From Anaeroplasmataceae bacterium (GTDB lineage Bacteria; Bacillota_I; Bacilli_A; Acholeplasmatales; Anaeroplasmataceae): DNA of 64,000 nt. Made by a program: the position numbers and the translations under genes. Below the pieces are notes generated by a model. It saw nothing but the letters and a program-made list of their open reading frames with translations. It had not been told where the DNA came from and made no database searches. Location: NCBI GenBank assembly GCA_020025015.1, contig JAHHSV010000004.1:1-64000 (forward strand), in the 5' to 3' direction. Each line of letters opens with the position of its first letter. Positions within the stretch are counted from its first letter, which is position 1. Of the stretch, positions 16,269 through 25,881 are shown piece after piece.

Positions 16269-17804
16269 TTATTGCTCATCGTGAACAATAAGTGAGCTAG
16301 AAGTCATATCCTCAGGCTTCTCTACTCCTAAAAGCTCTAATAGAGTAGGCGCGATATCAGATAAAATACCATCACGAAGCTTAATATTCTTATCTGTTAC
16401 GCATACTGGTACTAAATTTGTTGTATGAGCAGTAAATGGCTTGCCCTCTTCATCTAATAGCTTTTCACAGTTACCATGATCAGCTGTAATTAAAGCAACA
16501 CCGCCAACCTTATCAAGAGCCTCAACAACTCTACCAACACACTCATCAACCGCTTCTACAGCCTTAACAACTGCAGGAATAACACCAGTGTGGCCAACCA
16601 TATCACAGTTAGCAAAATTTAAGATTATTGAATCATATTTTTCTGACTCAATAGCCTCTACAACCTTATCTGTAACCTCATATGCACTCATTTCTGGTTG
16701 TAAGTCATAGGTTGCAACCTTTGGTGAATTAACTAAGATTCTATCAGCGCCTTCAATTTGTCTATCAGCACCACCATCAAAGAAGAAAGTTACGTGAGCA
16801 TACTTCTCAGTCTCAGCAATTCTTAATTGCTTTAAGCCATGAGCGGCTAAAACATCACCATAAAGGTTTTCAAGCTTTTGTAAGCCAAAAGCTAATGGAC
16901 CATTTACTGTATCAGCATATTTCATCATTGATACAAAGAATAAATCACGTGGTCCACCAATTGTATTTAATCTATAAGGCTTATCAGGATTATAGATAAT
17001 ACCATCAGGATTTGATAAAGCTGTTGCGATTTGAATAGCTCTATCAGGTCTAAAGTTTGCGAATACAACGCTATCGTTAGACTGAATCATACCATTTTCA
17101 TCAGCAATGAAAGGTACCATAAATTCATCAGTTATACCTTCAGCATAAGATTCTTCGATACCCTTAAAGGCATCATTTACATGCTTACCAATATTTTTAG
17201 TCATAGCATCATAGGCAACTTGAATACGATCGTAATTCTTATCACGATCCATACCATAATATCTGCCACCAACTGTAGCTGCCTTAACATTACCCTCATC
17301 AACAATCTTATGTAAGTATTGTGCAGCTGATGTAGGTGCAACGTCACGACCATCTAAAAAAGCATGGTAGTAAACATCTTTAATTCCTTTGTCATGAGCT
17401 AGCTTAGAAAGAGCAATAATATGATCGACATGAGAATGTACACCACCATCAGAGCAAAGTCCTAAAATATGAAACTTGCTATTATGCTTTTTCGCATTCT
17501 CAATAGCTTCATTAATTGCTTCATTATTGCTGAACTCACCTGTCTTAATAGAATTGTTAATTCTAGAAAGAGATTGCCATACAATTCTACCAGCACCGAT
17601 ATTCATATGACCTACCTCTGAGTTACCCATTTGGCCATCAGGTAAGCCTACTGCTTCACCAGAAGCATCTAAATGCTTAGTACAATATTCACTAAAAATT
17701 CTATCTAAATTAGGTTTTTTAGCTAAAGATACAGCATTACCTTCACTTGGTTCTGCTAATCCAAAACCATCCATTATCATTAACATAACTGGTCTATGTT
17801 TCAT
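16269..17804 (-). CDS. gpmI: Cofactor-independent phosphoglycerate mutase
   Basis: A 511-residue Mn-dependent enzyme interconverting 3- and 2-phosphoglycerate. Alkaline-phosphatase-like metal motifs are intact: MIMDGFGL near the start, GNSEVGHMNIGAGR with the catalytic serine near residue 62, HSHVDH, GRDVAP, RDKNYDR, and at the end NFANCDMVGHTG and LITADHGNCE. Full length. ATG 17804 has AAGGAGTG. It has its own promoter and is divergently oriented to the only plus-strand gene. Confidence 0.97.
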   Translation of the reverse strand: MKHRPVMLMIMDGFGLAEPSEGNAVSLAKKPNLDRIFSEYCTKHLDASGEAVGLPDGQMGNSEVGHMNIGAGRIVWQSLSRINNSIKTGEFSNNEAINEAIENAKKHNSKFHILGLCSDGGVHSHVDHIIALSKLAHDKGIKDVYYHAFLDGRDVAPTSAAQYLHKIVDEGNVKAATVGGRYYGMDRDKNYDRIQVAYDAMTKNIGKHVNDAFKGIEESYAEGITDEFMVPFIADENGMIQSNDSVVFANFRPDRAIQIATALSNPDGIIYNPDKPYRLNTIGGPRDLFFVSMMKYADTVNGPLAFGLQKLENLYGDVLAAHGLKQLRIAETEKYAHVTFFFDGGADRQIEGADRILVNSPKVATYDLQPEMSAYEVTDKVVEAIESEKYDSIILNFANCDMVGHTGVIPAVVKAVEAVDECVGRVVEALDKVGGVALITADHGNCEKLLDEEGKPFTAHTTNLVPVCVTDKNIKLRDGILSDIAPTLLELLGVEKPEDMTSSSLIVHDEQ

Positions 17805-17826
17805 AATTATTCACACTCCTTCTTTC

Positions 17827-17855
17827 ATTTTACTACAAAATATTTAGAGATACAA
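17827..17855 (-). promoter_or_regulatory. Promoter of gpmI
   Basis: Minus-strand TTGTAT (17850-17855), a 17-base spacer and TAAAAT (17827-17832), about 20 bases upstream of the gpmI start. Confidence 0.65.
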
Positions 17856-17926
17856 ATAAATAGATAAAAAATATGAAAAAAGCGTTTTTATATATTATTA
17901 ATATTACAAATATTAATTACTCCTAT

Positions 17927-17955
17927 TTGCTTTTCTAAAAAATAAATCATATAAT
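17927..17955 (+). promoter_or_regulatory. Promoter of the plus-strand gene
   Basis: Plus-strand TTGCTT (17927-17932), a 17-base spacer and TATAAT (17950-17955). The start codon at 17971 is only 15 bases past the -10 box, so the mRNA leader should be under ten bases, or nearly leaderless. Confidence 0.7.
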
Positions 17956-17970
17956 GCATATGGTGATCAT

Positions 17971-18714
17971 ATGGAAGCAACAATACTAATAAACCAAATA
18001 TTTACGGATGCGTTAAGCAAGCTTAAGCCTGAGTATTTAGATAAATTAAAGCCTACTAATTATGAAATTTTTAGAGCAATAAACATTTATACCTTAGACA
18101 GCTATTACAAGGCTTTTTCCTTTAAAGAAAATACCTTAAATATATCTACTAGCCTTTTAAATAATTTTGATAAGGTTATAGCTGAAGCTATTAGACTATT
18201 AAAAAAAGAATATTATCCCCAAGATCGTATTCTATTAATCTATGGTTACTTATGCTATCATACCATAATCAATTCAAAGGTTGATTTAGCAAAGCTCCAA
18301 AATAGCTTAATTGAAAGTAAAAGCATATATGAAAAGGAATTAATCAGAAACTATTCGAAGGGCTATTTTAAATTAGACCTTGTTTCTAGTGATTTTTTGG
18401 ATGAGCTAATTAGAAAAACCATAATGTATCCTGGTAGTATAGATTACTATAAAAAGGCTAATCATATTAAATATTATTTTATCCATAATTTTAGTGGTAC
18501 AAAATCAAAATTTAAAGCTTTCATTCTTAAAGCAATTAATAAAATATTTAAATGCAGCTTTAAGCTAGAAACAGAAAAAATTGATAATTTTACTGAAATC
18601 TATAATAACTTAGTTGACGAGATAGTTAAGCTATTAGATGCCTTTAATAATTACTTATATTTCAATAAGGAAAAGCAATTTTTAGAGCTTATAGGTACTG
18701 AAGCTAAATCATAA
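17971..18714 (+). CDS. Helical protein of unknown function, only plus-strand gene
   Basis: A 247-residue, strongly helical, lysine- and tyrosine-rich protein with no signal peptide and no confident domain. The arrangement of GYLCYH near residue 90 and a later YYKKANHIKYYFIHN resembles the helical zinc-dependent phospholipase C-like family of Firmicutes, but the metal-binding histidines are mostly absent; I treat this only as a faint hint. It has its own good promoter, a minimal leader, and a terminator shared with the convergent gene. It is surely a gene: the frame is long in very AT-rich DNA and is bounded by signals. Confidence 0.75.
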   Translation: MEATILINQIFTDALSKLKPEYLDKLKPTNYEIFRAINIYTLDSYYKAFSFKENTLNISTSLLNNFDKVIAEAIRLLKKEYYPQDRILLIYGYLCYHTIINSKVDLAKLQNSLIESKSIYEKELIRNYSKGYFKLDLVSSDFLDELIRKTIMYPGSIDYYKKANHIKYYFIHNFSGTKSKFKAFILKAINKIFKCSFKLETEKIDNFTEIYNNLVDEIVKLLDAFNNYLYFNKEKQFLELIGTEAKS

Positions 18715-18716
18715 TA

Positions 18717-18751
18717 AAAAGCCTATTAGGAAAATTCCCTGATAGGCTTTT
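18717..18751. terminator. Bidirectional terminator between convergent genes
   Basis: A 14-bp stem with one G-U pair (18717-18730 with 18738-18751). T runs follow on both strands, serving the plus-strand gene and the minus-strand NEAT-like gene. Confidence 0.85.
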
Positions 18752-18757
18752 CTTTTG

Positions 18758-20032
18758 CTATTCACTTACAATAGCTTTCTTTTTCTTCTTTTTTCTAACT
18801 ACAATTATGGTTGCTGTTATACCACCAGCTAAAATTATAACTGCACTAATTGTAATTGTCATATAGCCCCACATTGGTATAACAAATGGTACACCAGGTA
18901 TAGCAACAATAAAGATTCCCATTTCATCAGTTTCTACTATAATACGATTATCCTTAATCTTAGAGCTAAGCTCAGTTAGATAATTCTCATCATTTAAAAA
19001 ATAAACCTTAACCCCATCAACATCGTAATCCTTATTTAAGGTGATAAGATATTCAACCTTATTGCTTAAGCTATAATCCAGATTACTTTCGCTATGAATT
19101 TGAATATTAAAGGCCTCATATTTAACAGAAACCTTCTTCATAGCCTCTTTTACTCTGGCAAATTCATTACCTCTTACAACTCTACCGGCCTGTAAATAGG
19201 CATCAGCTGGTAAAACTCCTAAATCATCTGATACAATAACTAATTCATCTAAATTCTCACTGACGTTAACACTTACACTAATAATATTATATGAATCATT
19301 ATTTAGTGAAGTCTTATAATCAGAAATTGATGCCTTGTAAACTATTTCATAATGACCAACCTTAGTAAATTTAATAGTTTCAGTTGATATTTTAGTTCTT
19401 GTATCTTCAAAGACTAATTCAATATCTAAAGGTAAATCCTTTCCGGTAAAGCTTGCCTTTACCTTAGGTAAACGGAAGCTCTTATTTAATGGTAAATCAT
19501 AAGATGTACCTCCTGCTATATCTAAGCTTGGAATAAATTCACCAGGCCTTTCACCTAAATCTAAAACTGTATCACTAACCTTAGCTAAAGTTTCTTTTTT
19601 AATAGTGATATTGAAGTTTTGAAACATATCCATTTTTTCAATAAATACACTAAAATTTAAGGTACTGAATAAATTAGCTTTACTAAGGGTATAGGTATAG
19701 GTTTTGTTTTCCCCTTCCTCTTTGCTTACAAAATAGCCATTTTGTTCTTTACCTAAAACTAAGGTTAAATCAACAAGGCTATTAGATTTTTGAGTAAGTG
19801 ACATATAATAATTATCATTTATTCTTTCAATCACTAAATCAGGAGCAAAATATTTTTTTATCATGTTAACCCCAATTCCTGAGGTTCCACCTATTTCATA
19901 ATTAGCCTTATATGTGCCGGCTTCTATTGTTGGTAAGTCAGCCGCCTTAGCGCTAACCTTAAATAAAAGTAAGCTTCCAAATAAAACTATAACAATTGCT
20001 ATAACTCTCTTTAAGTCAAAAATTTTTTTCAT
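18758..20032 (-). CDS. Secreted, membrane-anchored surface protein, possibly NEAT-like
   Basis: A 424-residue protein with an N-terminal signal (hydrophobic 10-28, cleavage likely after AKA), a long extracellular part, and a C-terminal membrane helix (about 388-412) with a polybasic tail RKKKKKK. There is no LPXTG, so anchoring is by the helix. Residues 35-130 (AGTYKANYEIGG; LVIERINDNYYMSLT) resemble the start of a heme-binding NEAT domain, but I do not see a clear YxxxY heme motif, so haem binding is speculative. The ATG at 20032 has GAAGGGG upstream. A 16-bp dyad lies at its transcription start, as for the next gene. It has its own promoter and terminator. Confidence 0.75.
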   Translation of the reverse strand: MKKIFDLKRVIAIVIVLFGSLLLFKVSAKAADLPTIEAGTYKANYEIGGTSGIGVNMIKKYFAPDLVIERINDNYYMSLTQKSNSLVDLTLVLGKEQNGYFVSKEEGENKTYTYTLSKANLFSTLNFSVFIEKMDMFQNFNITIKKETLAKVSDTVLDLGERPGEFIPSLDIAGGTSYDLPLNKSFRLPKVKASFTGKDLPLDIELVFEDTRTKISTETIKFTKVGHYEIVYKASISDYKTSLNNDSYNIISVSVNVSENLDELVIVSDDLGVLPADAYLQAGRVVRGNEFARVKEAMKKVSVKYEAFNIQIHSESNLDYSLSNKVEYLITLNKDYDVDGVKVYFLNDENYLTELSSKIKDNRIIVETDEMGIFIVAIPGVPFVIPMWGYMTITISAVIILAGGITATIIVVRKKKKKKAIVSE

Positions 20033-20049
20033 TTTATTGGCCCCTTCGT

Positions 20050-20065
20050 GTTAGCTATTTCTAAC
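20050..20065. promoter_or_regulatory. 16-bp dyad at the start of the NEAT-like gene transcript
   Basis: GTTAGCTATTTCTAAC, with perfect five-base outer arms, lies seven bases downstream of the -10 box. One of four related GTTAG-N6-CWAAC elements near promoters of surface genes. It could be an operator or an RNA 5' hairpin. Confidence 0.5.
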
Positions 20066-20072
20066 TCAAGCT

Positions 20073-20101
20073 ATTCTACAATTAATACTAAAAATAAGCA
20101 A
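20073..20101 (-). promoter_or_regulatory. Promoter of the NEAT-like gene
   Basis: Minus-strand TTGCTT (20096-20101), a 17-base spacer and TAGAAT (20073-20078). Confidence 0.6.
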
Positions 20102-20136
20102 TTAAGAAACTTTAAAAATATAAAAAGCAGCTTATA

Positions 20137-23076
20137 TTACTTATGTGAATATAATACATATCCATTAGCCGTTTCGGCCTTAGTAAAGTCATTATCAGCT
20201 AAAAATTTTTCTACTTGAGCTGTTAAAGTAATACCTTCTTTAATTTTTATTGAATCGGCATTAATTTTTCCTAATGGATTAACATATAAAAGCTTACCTG
20301 AAACTATCATATCAGCTTGAGCTTGAGAATTAATAACAAAGCTACTAATCTTGTTGTTTGCAAAAGCAAGCTCACTAATTTCAGTTACACTTTCATCTAA
20401 TTCTAATTGATCTAGAGTAATATCAGCAAAAGCACCTGCACATATCTTCTTAGTTCCAGCTAGAACCTTATATTCCTTTCTAGCTTCAATACCAACATAC
20501 TTAATTAAGTCTGAATTGTCCTTTGTATATAATACATTATCAACAACCTTAAAGTTTTTAGCATCTGCTGAAAGCTTAATTTCCTTTAAGCCCTTACTGC
20601 TTTCAAAAATATTTTCACCTAAATTTACTAAAGATGCAGGTAATGTAACTGAGGTTAAGCCTTCAATTTCTTTAAACGCACCATCACCAATTGCTGTTAC
20701 AGAATCAGGTATAACTAAATTTTGAATTTTTGTAAACATAAAGGCATTTTTACCAATTTCCTTTAAGGTACCAGATAATTCGATTGAAGTAATTTCTGTA
20801 GACATAAATGCTTCATCACCAATGTATTCAAGCTGACTTCCAGCCTCAAAGGTTATAGACTCTAAGCCCCAAACGGCTAAAGCATTCTTTTCAATACGTT
20901 TAACTGAGGCAGGAATAACAATTGATTGAAGACTAGAATCTGCAAAGGCCCCAGCTCCAATTACCTCTAATTGATTAGATAGGGTAATTTCCATTAAAGA
21001 GCCTCCTGCAAAAATTCCTGCAGGAATATATTTAACTGTATTTGGCATTACATAGGTTTCCTTAAGAGGATAAAAATATAAAATTGTTTCTTCCTTACTA
21101 TCATAAATTACGCCATCCTTAATTACAGCACCCTTGAAGCCTTCAGCAAAAGTAATTTGATCAATATAAAGACTATCACATTCAGCAAAAACATTGGCAC
21201 CAAAGCTTGTTACAGTTTCAGGAATTGTAATTGCTTCTAAATCTCCCATTCCAGCTAAAGCTCTATCGCCTAAGGTTGTAACATTACTAGGAATTACTAA
21301 AGCACTAATCTTTGTACCATAGAATGCATCAGCAAGAATAGTAGTTACAGATGCAGGAATTATAAATTCACTTAAATTTGTACTTTGGAATACCGCTTCT
21401 CTTAAAATGGCAAGCTTAGCCTCACCAACAAAGCTTACTTCACGTAAGTTATAGCAAGCTGAGAAAGCTTCCCTACCAATTTCTTCTACACCACTACCAA
21501 TAATTACTGTACTGATACCAGTTCTCGAAGAATTTTCATAGTTGATTTCGCCTTGATAATAGAAGGCTCTATCACCAATTCTCTTGACACTATTAGGAAT
21601 TACTAATTCAGTATTACCTAATTTAAAGTTTAAGAATTCTTGATTTAGCGCAAAGCATTGATCACCAATTTCAACTAAATTTTCTGGTAAAATCAAATTA
21701 CTAATGCTTGCACTAAAGAAAGCACCACGAGCAAAGGTTAATGGTAATTGACCACCCTCAGTAAATTCTACAGTCCTTAAATTACCACGATAGCTAAAGG
21801 CATATTCACCAACTCTAGTTAAATTTCTTGGTAAAATAATCTTTTGAAGCTTACCAAAGGCAATTTTTTGGTGTGAATTCTTATCATAAGCTGTAACATC
21901 CGCGAAGGCATAATCACCAATTTCGCTTACTGAGGCAGGAATCTTGAATTCTAAATCCTCTTTAGCTACTGGATATAAGGCTAAAACCTTACCTCCATCC
22001 TTGTATAAAACACCTGCATTTGCTGAATAAGCTGCTTCACTTACTCCTTCAACCTCATAAACATTAATTGCTTTAACCTTCACTAAGCCCTCAAGTATAC
22101 GAGGCTCAACAAAGGTAATTGTTGCAGGAAGATTTAGAGTCTCTAAATTTTCATGACCTGCAAAAGTGTCAACTGCTGTAACCTTCTTACTATTATGATA
22201 AGCAGGAACCTTAATTTCTCTAAGCTTAGCGGTGTTTTCATTACCACTAGCCTTATAGGTACCATCAGCTAATTCAGTATAGGTTAAATTTAATTCAGTT
22301 TTAGCGACAATTTTAATATCACCTAATTCTTCCCATGGCTTTAAGCTCTTACCTGTTGAATCAGTTAACTCTATTCCATCCTCTGTATACCAACCAGTGA
22401 AGGCTAAGGTCTTATCAGCGAAGGTAGGAACCTCCAAAATATAATCCTCTCCTTCAGTAACCTTCACAGCTTCATTAGCTAAGGTCATTCCTTCAGCTTT
22501 AGTATAGGTTAAGGTATTAACAGCTGCCTTATAAGCCCATTTACCATATAAGGTAATATCACTAGTAACCTTTTCGGTTGCGAAATTAAAGGCTTCCTTT
22601 AAGGCTTGATCCTTAAACCAACCAACAAATTCATAATGGTCCTTTGTTGGATCTATTGGCTTAGCCACTGTTCTACCATTTTTAACACTAGCTTCTACAA
22701 CCTTAGAACCACCATTAGTATTAAATGTAACTGTATAAAGAATGTCTCTTACAAAAGACATATCAATATTATCATACTTAAATTTTAAAACCTCATCAGT
22801 ATAGGTAACGGAAATTTTTGTTCCATCACTAAGCTTGATAAGCATATCATTACCATCAAGACTATAGCTACCTGTTAGGTCCTTACCCTTAACCTTAAAG
22901 TCTATCTTACCTTCTTCCTTAAGGGTAATAGTATATTCATTGTTGTCATAATCAAAATAATATTTTCCAACCTCATTACCAGATTTATAGCCACCTGCAC
23001 AGCCTGTTAAAACTGCTAAAAACATAAATACCATAGCTATAGATGCGATAATTTTAGAAAAGCACTTCTTGTTCAT
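20137..23076 (-). CDS. Large LRR (BspA-type) lipoprotein with an InlB-type repeat
   Basis: A 979-residue surface lipoprotein. The signal peptide ends in the lipobox LTGC (about residues 23-26), so it is lipid-anchored. Residues ~30-110 form a small beta domain; ~113-182 are an InlB/Listeria-Bacteroides repeat (YTVTFNTNGG ... FVGWFKD ... ITLYGKW). From ~260 to ~930 are many BspA-type leucine-rich repeats with the recurring I-P-x-S-V-x-x-I-G-x-x-A-F pattern. Such proteins bind host or other microbial surface molecules in gut and oral bacteria; the ligand is unknown. ATG 23076 has AAAGGAG. It has its own consensus promoter with a dyad at the start of transcription, and is not part of the adjoining seven-gene operon. 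Confidence 0.88.
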   Translation of the reverse strand: MNKKCFSKIIASIAMVFMFLAVLTGCAGGYKSGNEVGKYYFDYDNNEYTITLKEEGKIDFKVKGKDLTGSYSLDGNDMLIKLSDGTKISVTYTDEVLKFKYDNIDMSFVRDILYTVTFNTNGGSKVVEASVKNGRTVAKPIDPTKDHYEFVGWFKDQALKEAFNFATEKVTSDITLYGKWAYKAAVNTLTYTKAEGMTLANEAVKVTEGEDYILEVPTFADKTLAFTGWYTEDGIELTDSTGKSLKPWEELGDIKIVAKTELNLTYTELADGTYKASGNENTAKLREIKVPAYHNSKKVTAVDTFAGHENLETLNLPATITFVEPRILEGLVKVKAINVYEVEGVSEAAYSANAGVLYKDGGKVLALYPVAKEDLEFKIPASVSEIGDYAFADVTAYDKNSHQKIAFGKLQKIILPRNLTRVGEYAFSYRGNLRTVEFTEGGQLPLTFARGAFFSASISNLILPENLVEIGDQCFALNQEFLNFKLGNTELVIPNSVKRIGDRAFYYQGEINYENSSRTGISTVIIGSGVEEIGREAFSACYNLREVSFVGEAKLAILREAVFQSTNLSEFIIPASVTTILADAFYGTKISALVIPSNVTTLGDRALAGMGDLEAITIPETVTSFGANVFAECDSLYIDQITFAEGFKGAVIKDGVIYDSKEETILYFYPLKETYVMPNTVKYIPAGIFAGGSLMEITLSNQLEVIGAGAFADSSLQSIVIPASVKRIEKNALAVWGLESITFEAGSQLEYIGDEAFMSTEITSIELSGTLKEIGKNAFMFTKIQNLVIPDSVTAIGDGAFKEIEGLTSVTLPASLVNLGENIFESSKGLKEIKLSADAKNFKVVDNVLYTKDNSDLIKYVGIEARKEYKVLAGTKKICAGAFADITLDQLELDESVTEISELAFANNKISSFVINSQAQADMIVSGKLLYVNPLGKINADSIKIKEGITLTAQVEKFLADNDFTKAETANGYVLYSHK

Positions 23077-23110
23077 TGATTATTATCTCCTTTCCTAAGC
23101 AAAAACAACA

Positions 23111-23126
23111 GTTAGTTTCTGCTAAC
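23111..23126. promoter_or_regulatory. 16-bp dyad at the start of the LRR lipoprotein transcript
   Basis: GTTAGTTTCTGCTAAC lies eight bases downstream of the -10 box, nearly the same position as the dyad of the NEAT-like gene (seven bases). Perfect five-base arms. Confidence 0.5.
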
Positions 23127-23134
23127 CAATTTTA

Positions 23135-23162
23135 ATTATATTTAAATTATACATAAAGTCAA
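23135..23162 (-). promoter_or_regulatory. Promoter of the LRR lipoprotein gene
   Basis: Minus-strand TTGACT (23157-23162), a 16-base spacer and TATAAT (23135-23140). Confidence 0.75.
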
Positions 23163-23264
23163 ATAAATATTTCTTTTTTATAGTCTACACACCTTTTCTA
23201 ATTGTTCCATTTAATCGACACACCGGTTATTTAAGAGAACCGAAGCCCATAAGATTATTCTTAA

Positions 23265-25880
23265 TTATTGCTTTTCATATACTAAATAAATTATTGTACC
23301 TTCACTTAAATACTTTAATTCCTCTAATTTAAATAAAACCTCATTAGAATCCTTAATAGAGGTAAAGCCCTTTAACTCATAGCCCTCTTTTACAGGTAAG
23401 GCTAAATTAATAGCTTCTAGATTTAAGCTAGTTTCGCGAGAAATTGTAAATGCTGTAATATAACCATCAACAATTACACATTCATATAAAACTGGTCTAA
23501 ATGATGAATTCCAGCTCTTAGTCCAAAGCATATCCTCTAGCCTGCCATCTGTATAAAAATTAATATTATTATTTGAAGCAAAGGCAAAGCTTGAAACCTC
23601 CTTTAGGCTCTTTGGTAAATACATAGTTTTTATACCCTCACAGCCTAAGAAGGCATAGCTGCCAATATATTCAAGCTTATTAGGAAGCTTTACATCAGTT
23701 AAGCTCTTGCAACGCATAAAGGCATACTTATTGATTCTTAGTAAGCTATTTGGCAGACTCAAAGAATTTAATAGTGGAGAATTATAGAAGGCATAGCTAT
23801 CAATAACCTCAACACCATCATTTAAAATTACCTCTTTTAATTCATTAGCGCCATAGAAGGCTTTTTCTCCTACTACCTTAACGCTACCAGGAATACTAAC
23901 CTTAGCTAATAATTGATTCTTGTAGAAGGCGTATGGAGCAATTTCTAATAGCCCTTTATTAAAGTTAACCTCTAATAAATCAATATTACTATAGAAGGCT
24001 GAATTTCTAATGTATCTTAAGCTACTAGGGAAGGTAATATTAGTTAAGCCACTTTGGTAGAAGGCATAATCACTAATTTCAACAAGTCCTTCTTCTAAAA
24101 TTATTTCCTTTAAGCTACTATCCTTATAGAAGGTAGATCTTTCAATTTGCTTTAAGCCCTTAGGAAGCTTAACCTTAGCAAGCTTAATACAGTTACTAAA
24201 GGCATAAGCACCAATTCTTACAACACTAGCAGGTAATGTAACCTCCTTTAATGATTTATTAGCATTAAAGGCTCCCTCACCTATATACTTTAGGCTAGTA
24301 TTAAACTTAATATCCTCAAGGAATAATTGCTGACTAAAGGCATAATCAGGAATACCAATAACACCATCTGGAATAACTAAATGAATAACCTTAGCAGACT
24401 TATTAAATAGCCAGCCATCAATAATAAATTCATTCTCTACTCTACTCCAATTATCAGTCTTATAGAAAGCAAATTCACCAATTCTTGTTAAAGCTTTGGG
24501 AAGCTTATCAACATATAAGCCCCCACATTCAAAGAAGGAATAACGACCGATTTCTAATACTCCCTCATTGATTTTTGCATCATATAAATTAGGTAGCTTA
24601 TATAAATTGTAATCCCCTATATAACGTAAGCTATTAGGAAAAATAACCTTTTCTAAATTGTCACTTTCCTTAATCGCTAAATTAGCAATACCAGCTGTAC
24701 CTTCCTTAATAACTAGCTCACTTAAAAATTTATTCTTCATTTCAATTAGCCAATTACCAATATAAACTACATCCTGGCTTGCTTCATATAAATAGGTATC
24801 TAAAAAAGCATAATCATTAATTTTAATTAAGCTCTTAGGTAGGCTTACCTCCTTTAAGGCCTTAGCCTTATTGAAGCTTTGAACACCAATTTCTAAAACA
24901 CCCTCATTAATAGTTACCTTTTCTAAGGCATCACATTCCATAAAGGCAAAATCACCGATTTTCTTTAAGCTTCCAGGTATTACTACCTCCTTTAAGCTTT
25001 GACATCTAAAGAAAGCATTATTACCTAAAGCCTCTAGATTATTGCTTAAGGTCAAGCTTTTTAAAGCTGTATTGCCAATAAAGGCTGCTTCTTCAATTAC
25101 CTTTATACTATCAGGAATAATTACTCCCTTTAGATTTTTACAATCGGCAAAGGCATTAGCGGAAATCACCTCTAAGCTATTAGATAATGTTAGCTCCTTT
25201 AAGCTACTACAATAAGAAAAAGCATATTTACCTAATTCCTTTAAGCTATCAGGTAAGGCTACCTTTTCTAGTAAAATATCACCCTGGAAGGCATAATCCT
25301 CGATTACCTCTAGGCTATTACCAAGGGTTATACTCTTTAAATTAGCATTATTCTTAAAGGCACCCGCCTTAATTGTTTTTACATTATCACCAATTACAAC
25401 TGATTCAACTAAATCATAATTAGCGAAGGCCTCCTTAGCAATAGAAACTATTGGCTTATTGTTATAGGTATTAGGAATTACAATATCGCCACTTGCCTTA
25501 CCGATACCTGTTACCTCATATTCACTATTAGCATTAGTAAGCTTTAAGCTTAATAAGGAAGCACCTTCAACAGTATAATTGATCTCTTCACTCCAGCTAC
25601 TAGTAGATTTTTTATCACTACCAACAGTTTTAACCTTAAGCTTATAGCTACCAGCCTCTAAGGTTTTTAAATTAAATTCTGTCTTTTTAGTTTGATATTC
25701 ATTGCCTCCAGTATTAACAATATAGCTATAGGCATCTGGTATGGCATCCCAAACTAAAAGCTCATTAACTGAATCTATTTTTAAATTACTAGGAGGAACT
25801 AAGCCATTACTACAACTAGCCATGGAAAAAACCATCACTAAAAGCGTAAATATTAATGAAATTCTTTTAAATATTTTCAC
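23265..25880 (-). CDS. Large LRR (BspA-type) lipoprotein, last gene of the MoxR/VWA operon
   Basis: An 871-residue lipoprotein: signal peptide with lipobox MASC (about residues 20-23), a fibronectin-III-like domain (~30-105), then over twenty BspA-type leucine-rich repeats (ALxxVxLPxSLxxIGxYAF pattern) to ~800, and a short C-terminal domain. It starts with GTG at 25880, one base after the VWA gene stop; its Shine-Dalgarno AGGAGG is inside the last codons of that gene, so the two are co-translated. That ties this surface protein to the MoxR/DUF58/VWA machinery; whether it is a client, a subunit or merely co-regulated is not known. Confidence 0.88.
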   Translation of the reverse strand: MKIFKRISLIFTLLVMVFSMASCSNGLVPPSNLKIDSVNELLVWDAIPDAYSYIVNTGGNEYQTKKTEFNLKTLEAGSYKLKVKTVGSDKKSTSSWSEEINYTVEGASLLSLKLTNANSEYEVTGIGKASGDIVIPNTYNNKPIVSIAKEAFANYDLVESVVIGDNVKTIKAGAFKNNANLKSITLGNSLEVIEDYAFQGDILLEKVALPDSLKELGKYAFSYCSSLKELTLSNSLEVISANAFADCKNLKGVIIPDSIKVIEEAAFIGNTALKSLTLSNNLEALGNNAFFRCQSLKEVVIPGSLKKIGDFAFMECDALEKVTINEGVLEIGVQSFNKAKALKEVSLPKSLIKINDYAFLDTYLYEASQDVVYIGNWLIEMKNKFLSELVIKEGTAGIANLAIKESDNLEKVIFPNSLRYIGDYNLYKLPNLYDAKINEGVLEIGRYSFFECGGLYVDKLPKALTRIGEFAFYKTDNWSRVENEFIIDGWLFNKSAKVIHLVIPDGVIGIPDYAFSQQLFLEDIKFNTSLKYIGEGAFNANKSLKEVTLPASVVRIGAYAFSNCIKLAKVKLPKGLKQIERSTFYKDSSLKEIILEEGLVEISDYAFYQSGLTNITFPSSLRYIRNSAFYSNIDLLEVNFNKGLLEIAPYAFYKNQLLAKVSIPGSVKVVGEKAFYGANELKEVILNDGVEVIDSYAFYNSPLLNSLSLPNSLLRINKYAFMRCKSLTDVKLPNKLEYIGSYAFLGCEGIKTMYLPKSLKEVSSFAFASNNNINFYTDGRLEDMLWTKSWNSSFRPVLYECVIVDGYITAFTISRETSLNLEAINLALPVKEGYELKGFTSIKDSNEVLFKLEELKYLSEGTIIYLVYEKQ

Positions 25881-25881
25881 C

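Noticed and set aside
23224..23242. CGGTT/AACCG hairpin after the 871-residue LRR gene as a terminator
   Set aside because: Only five pairs and no T run follows on the minus strand.
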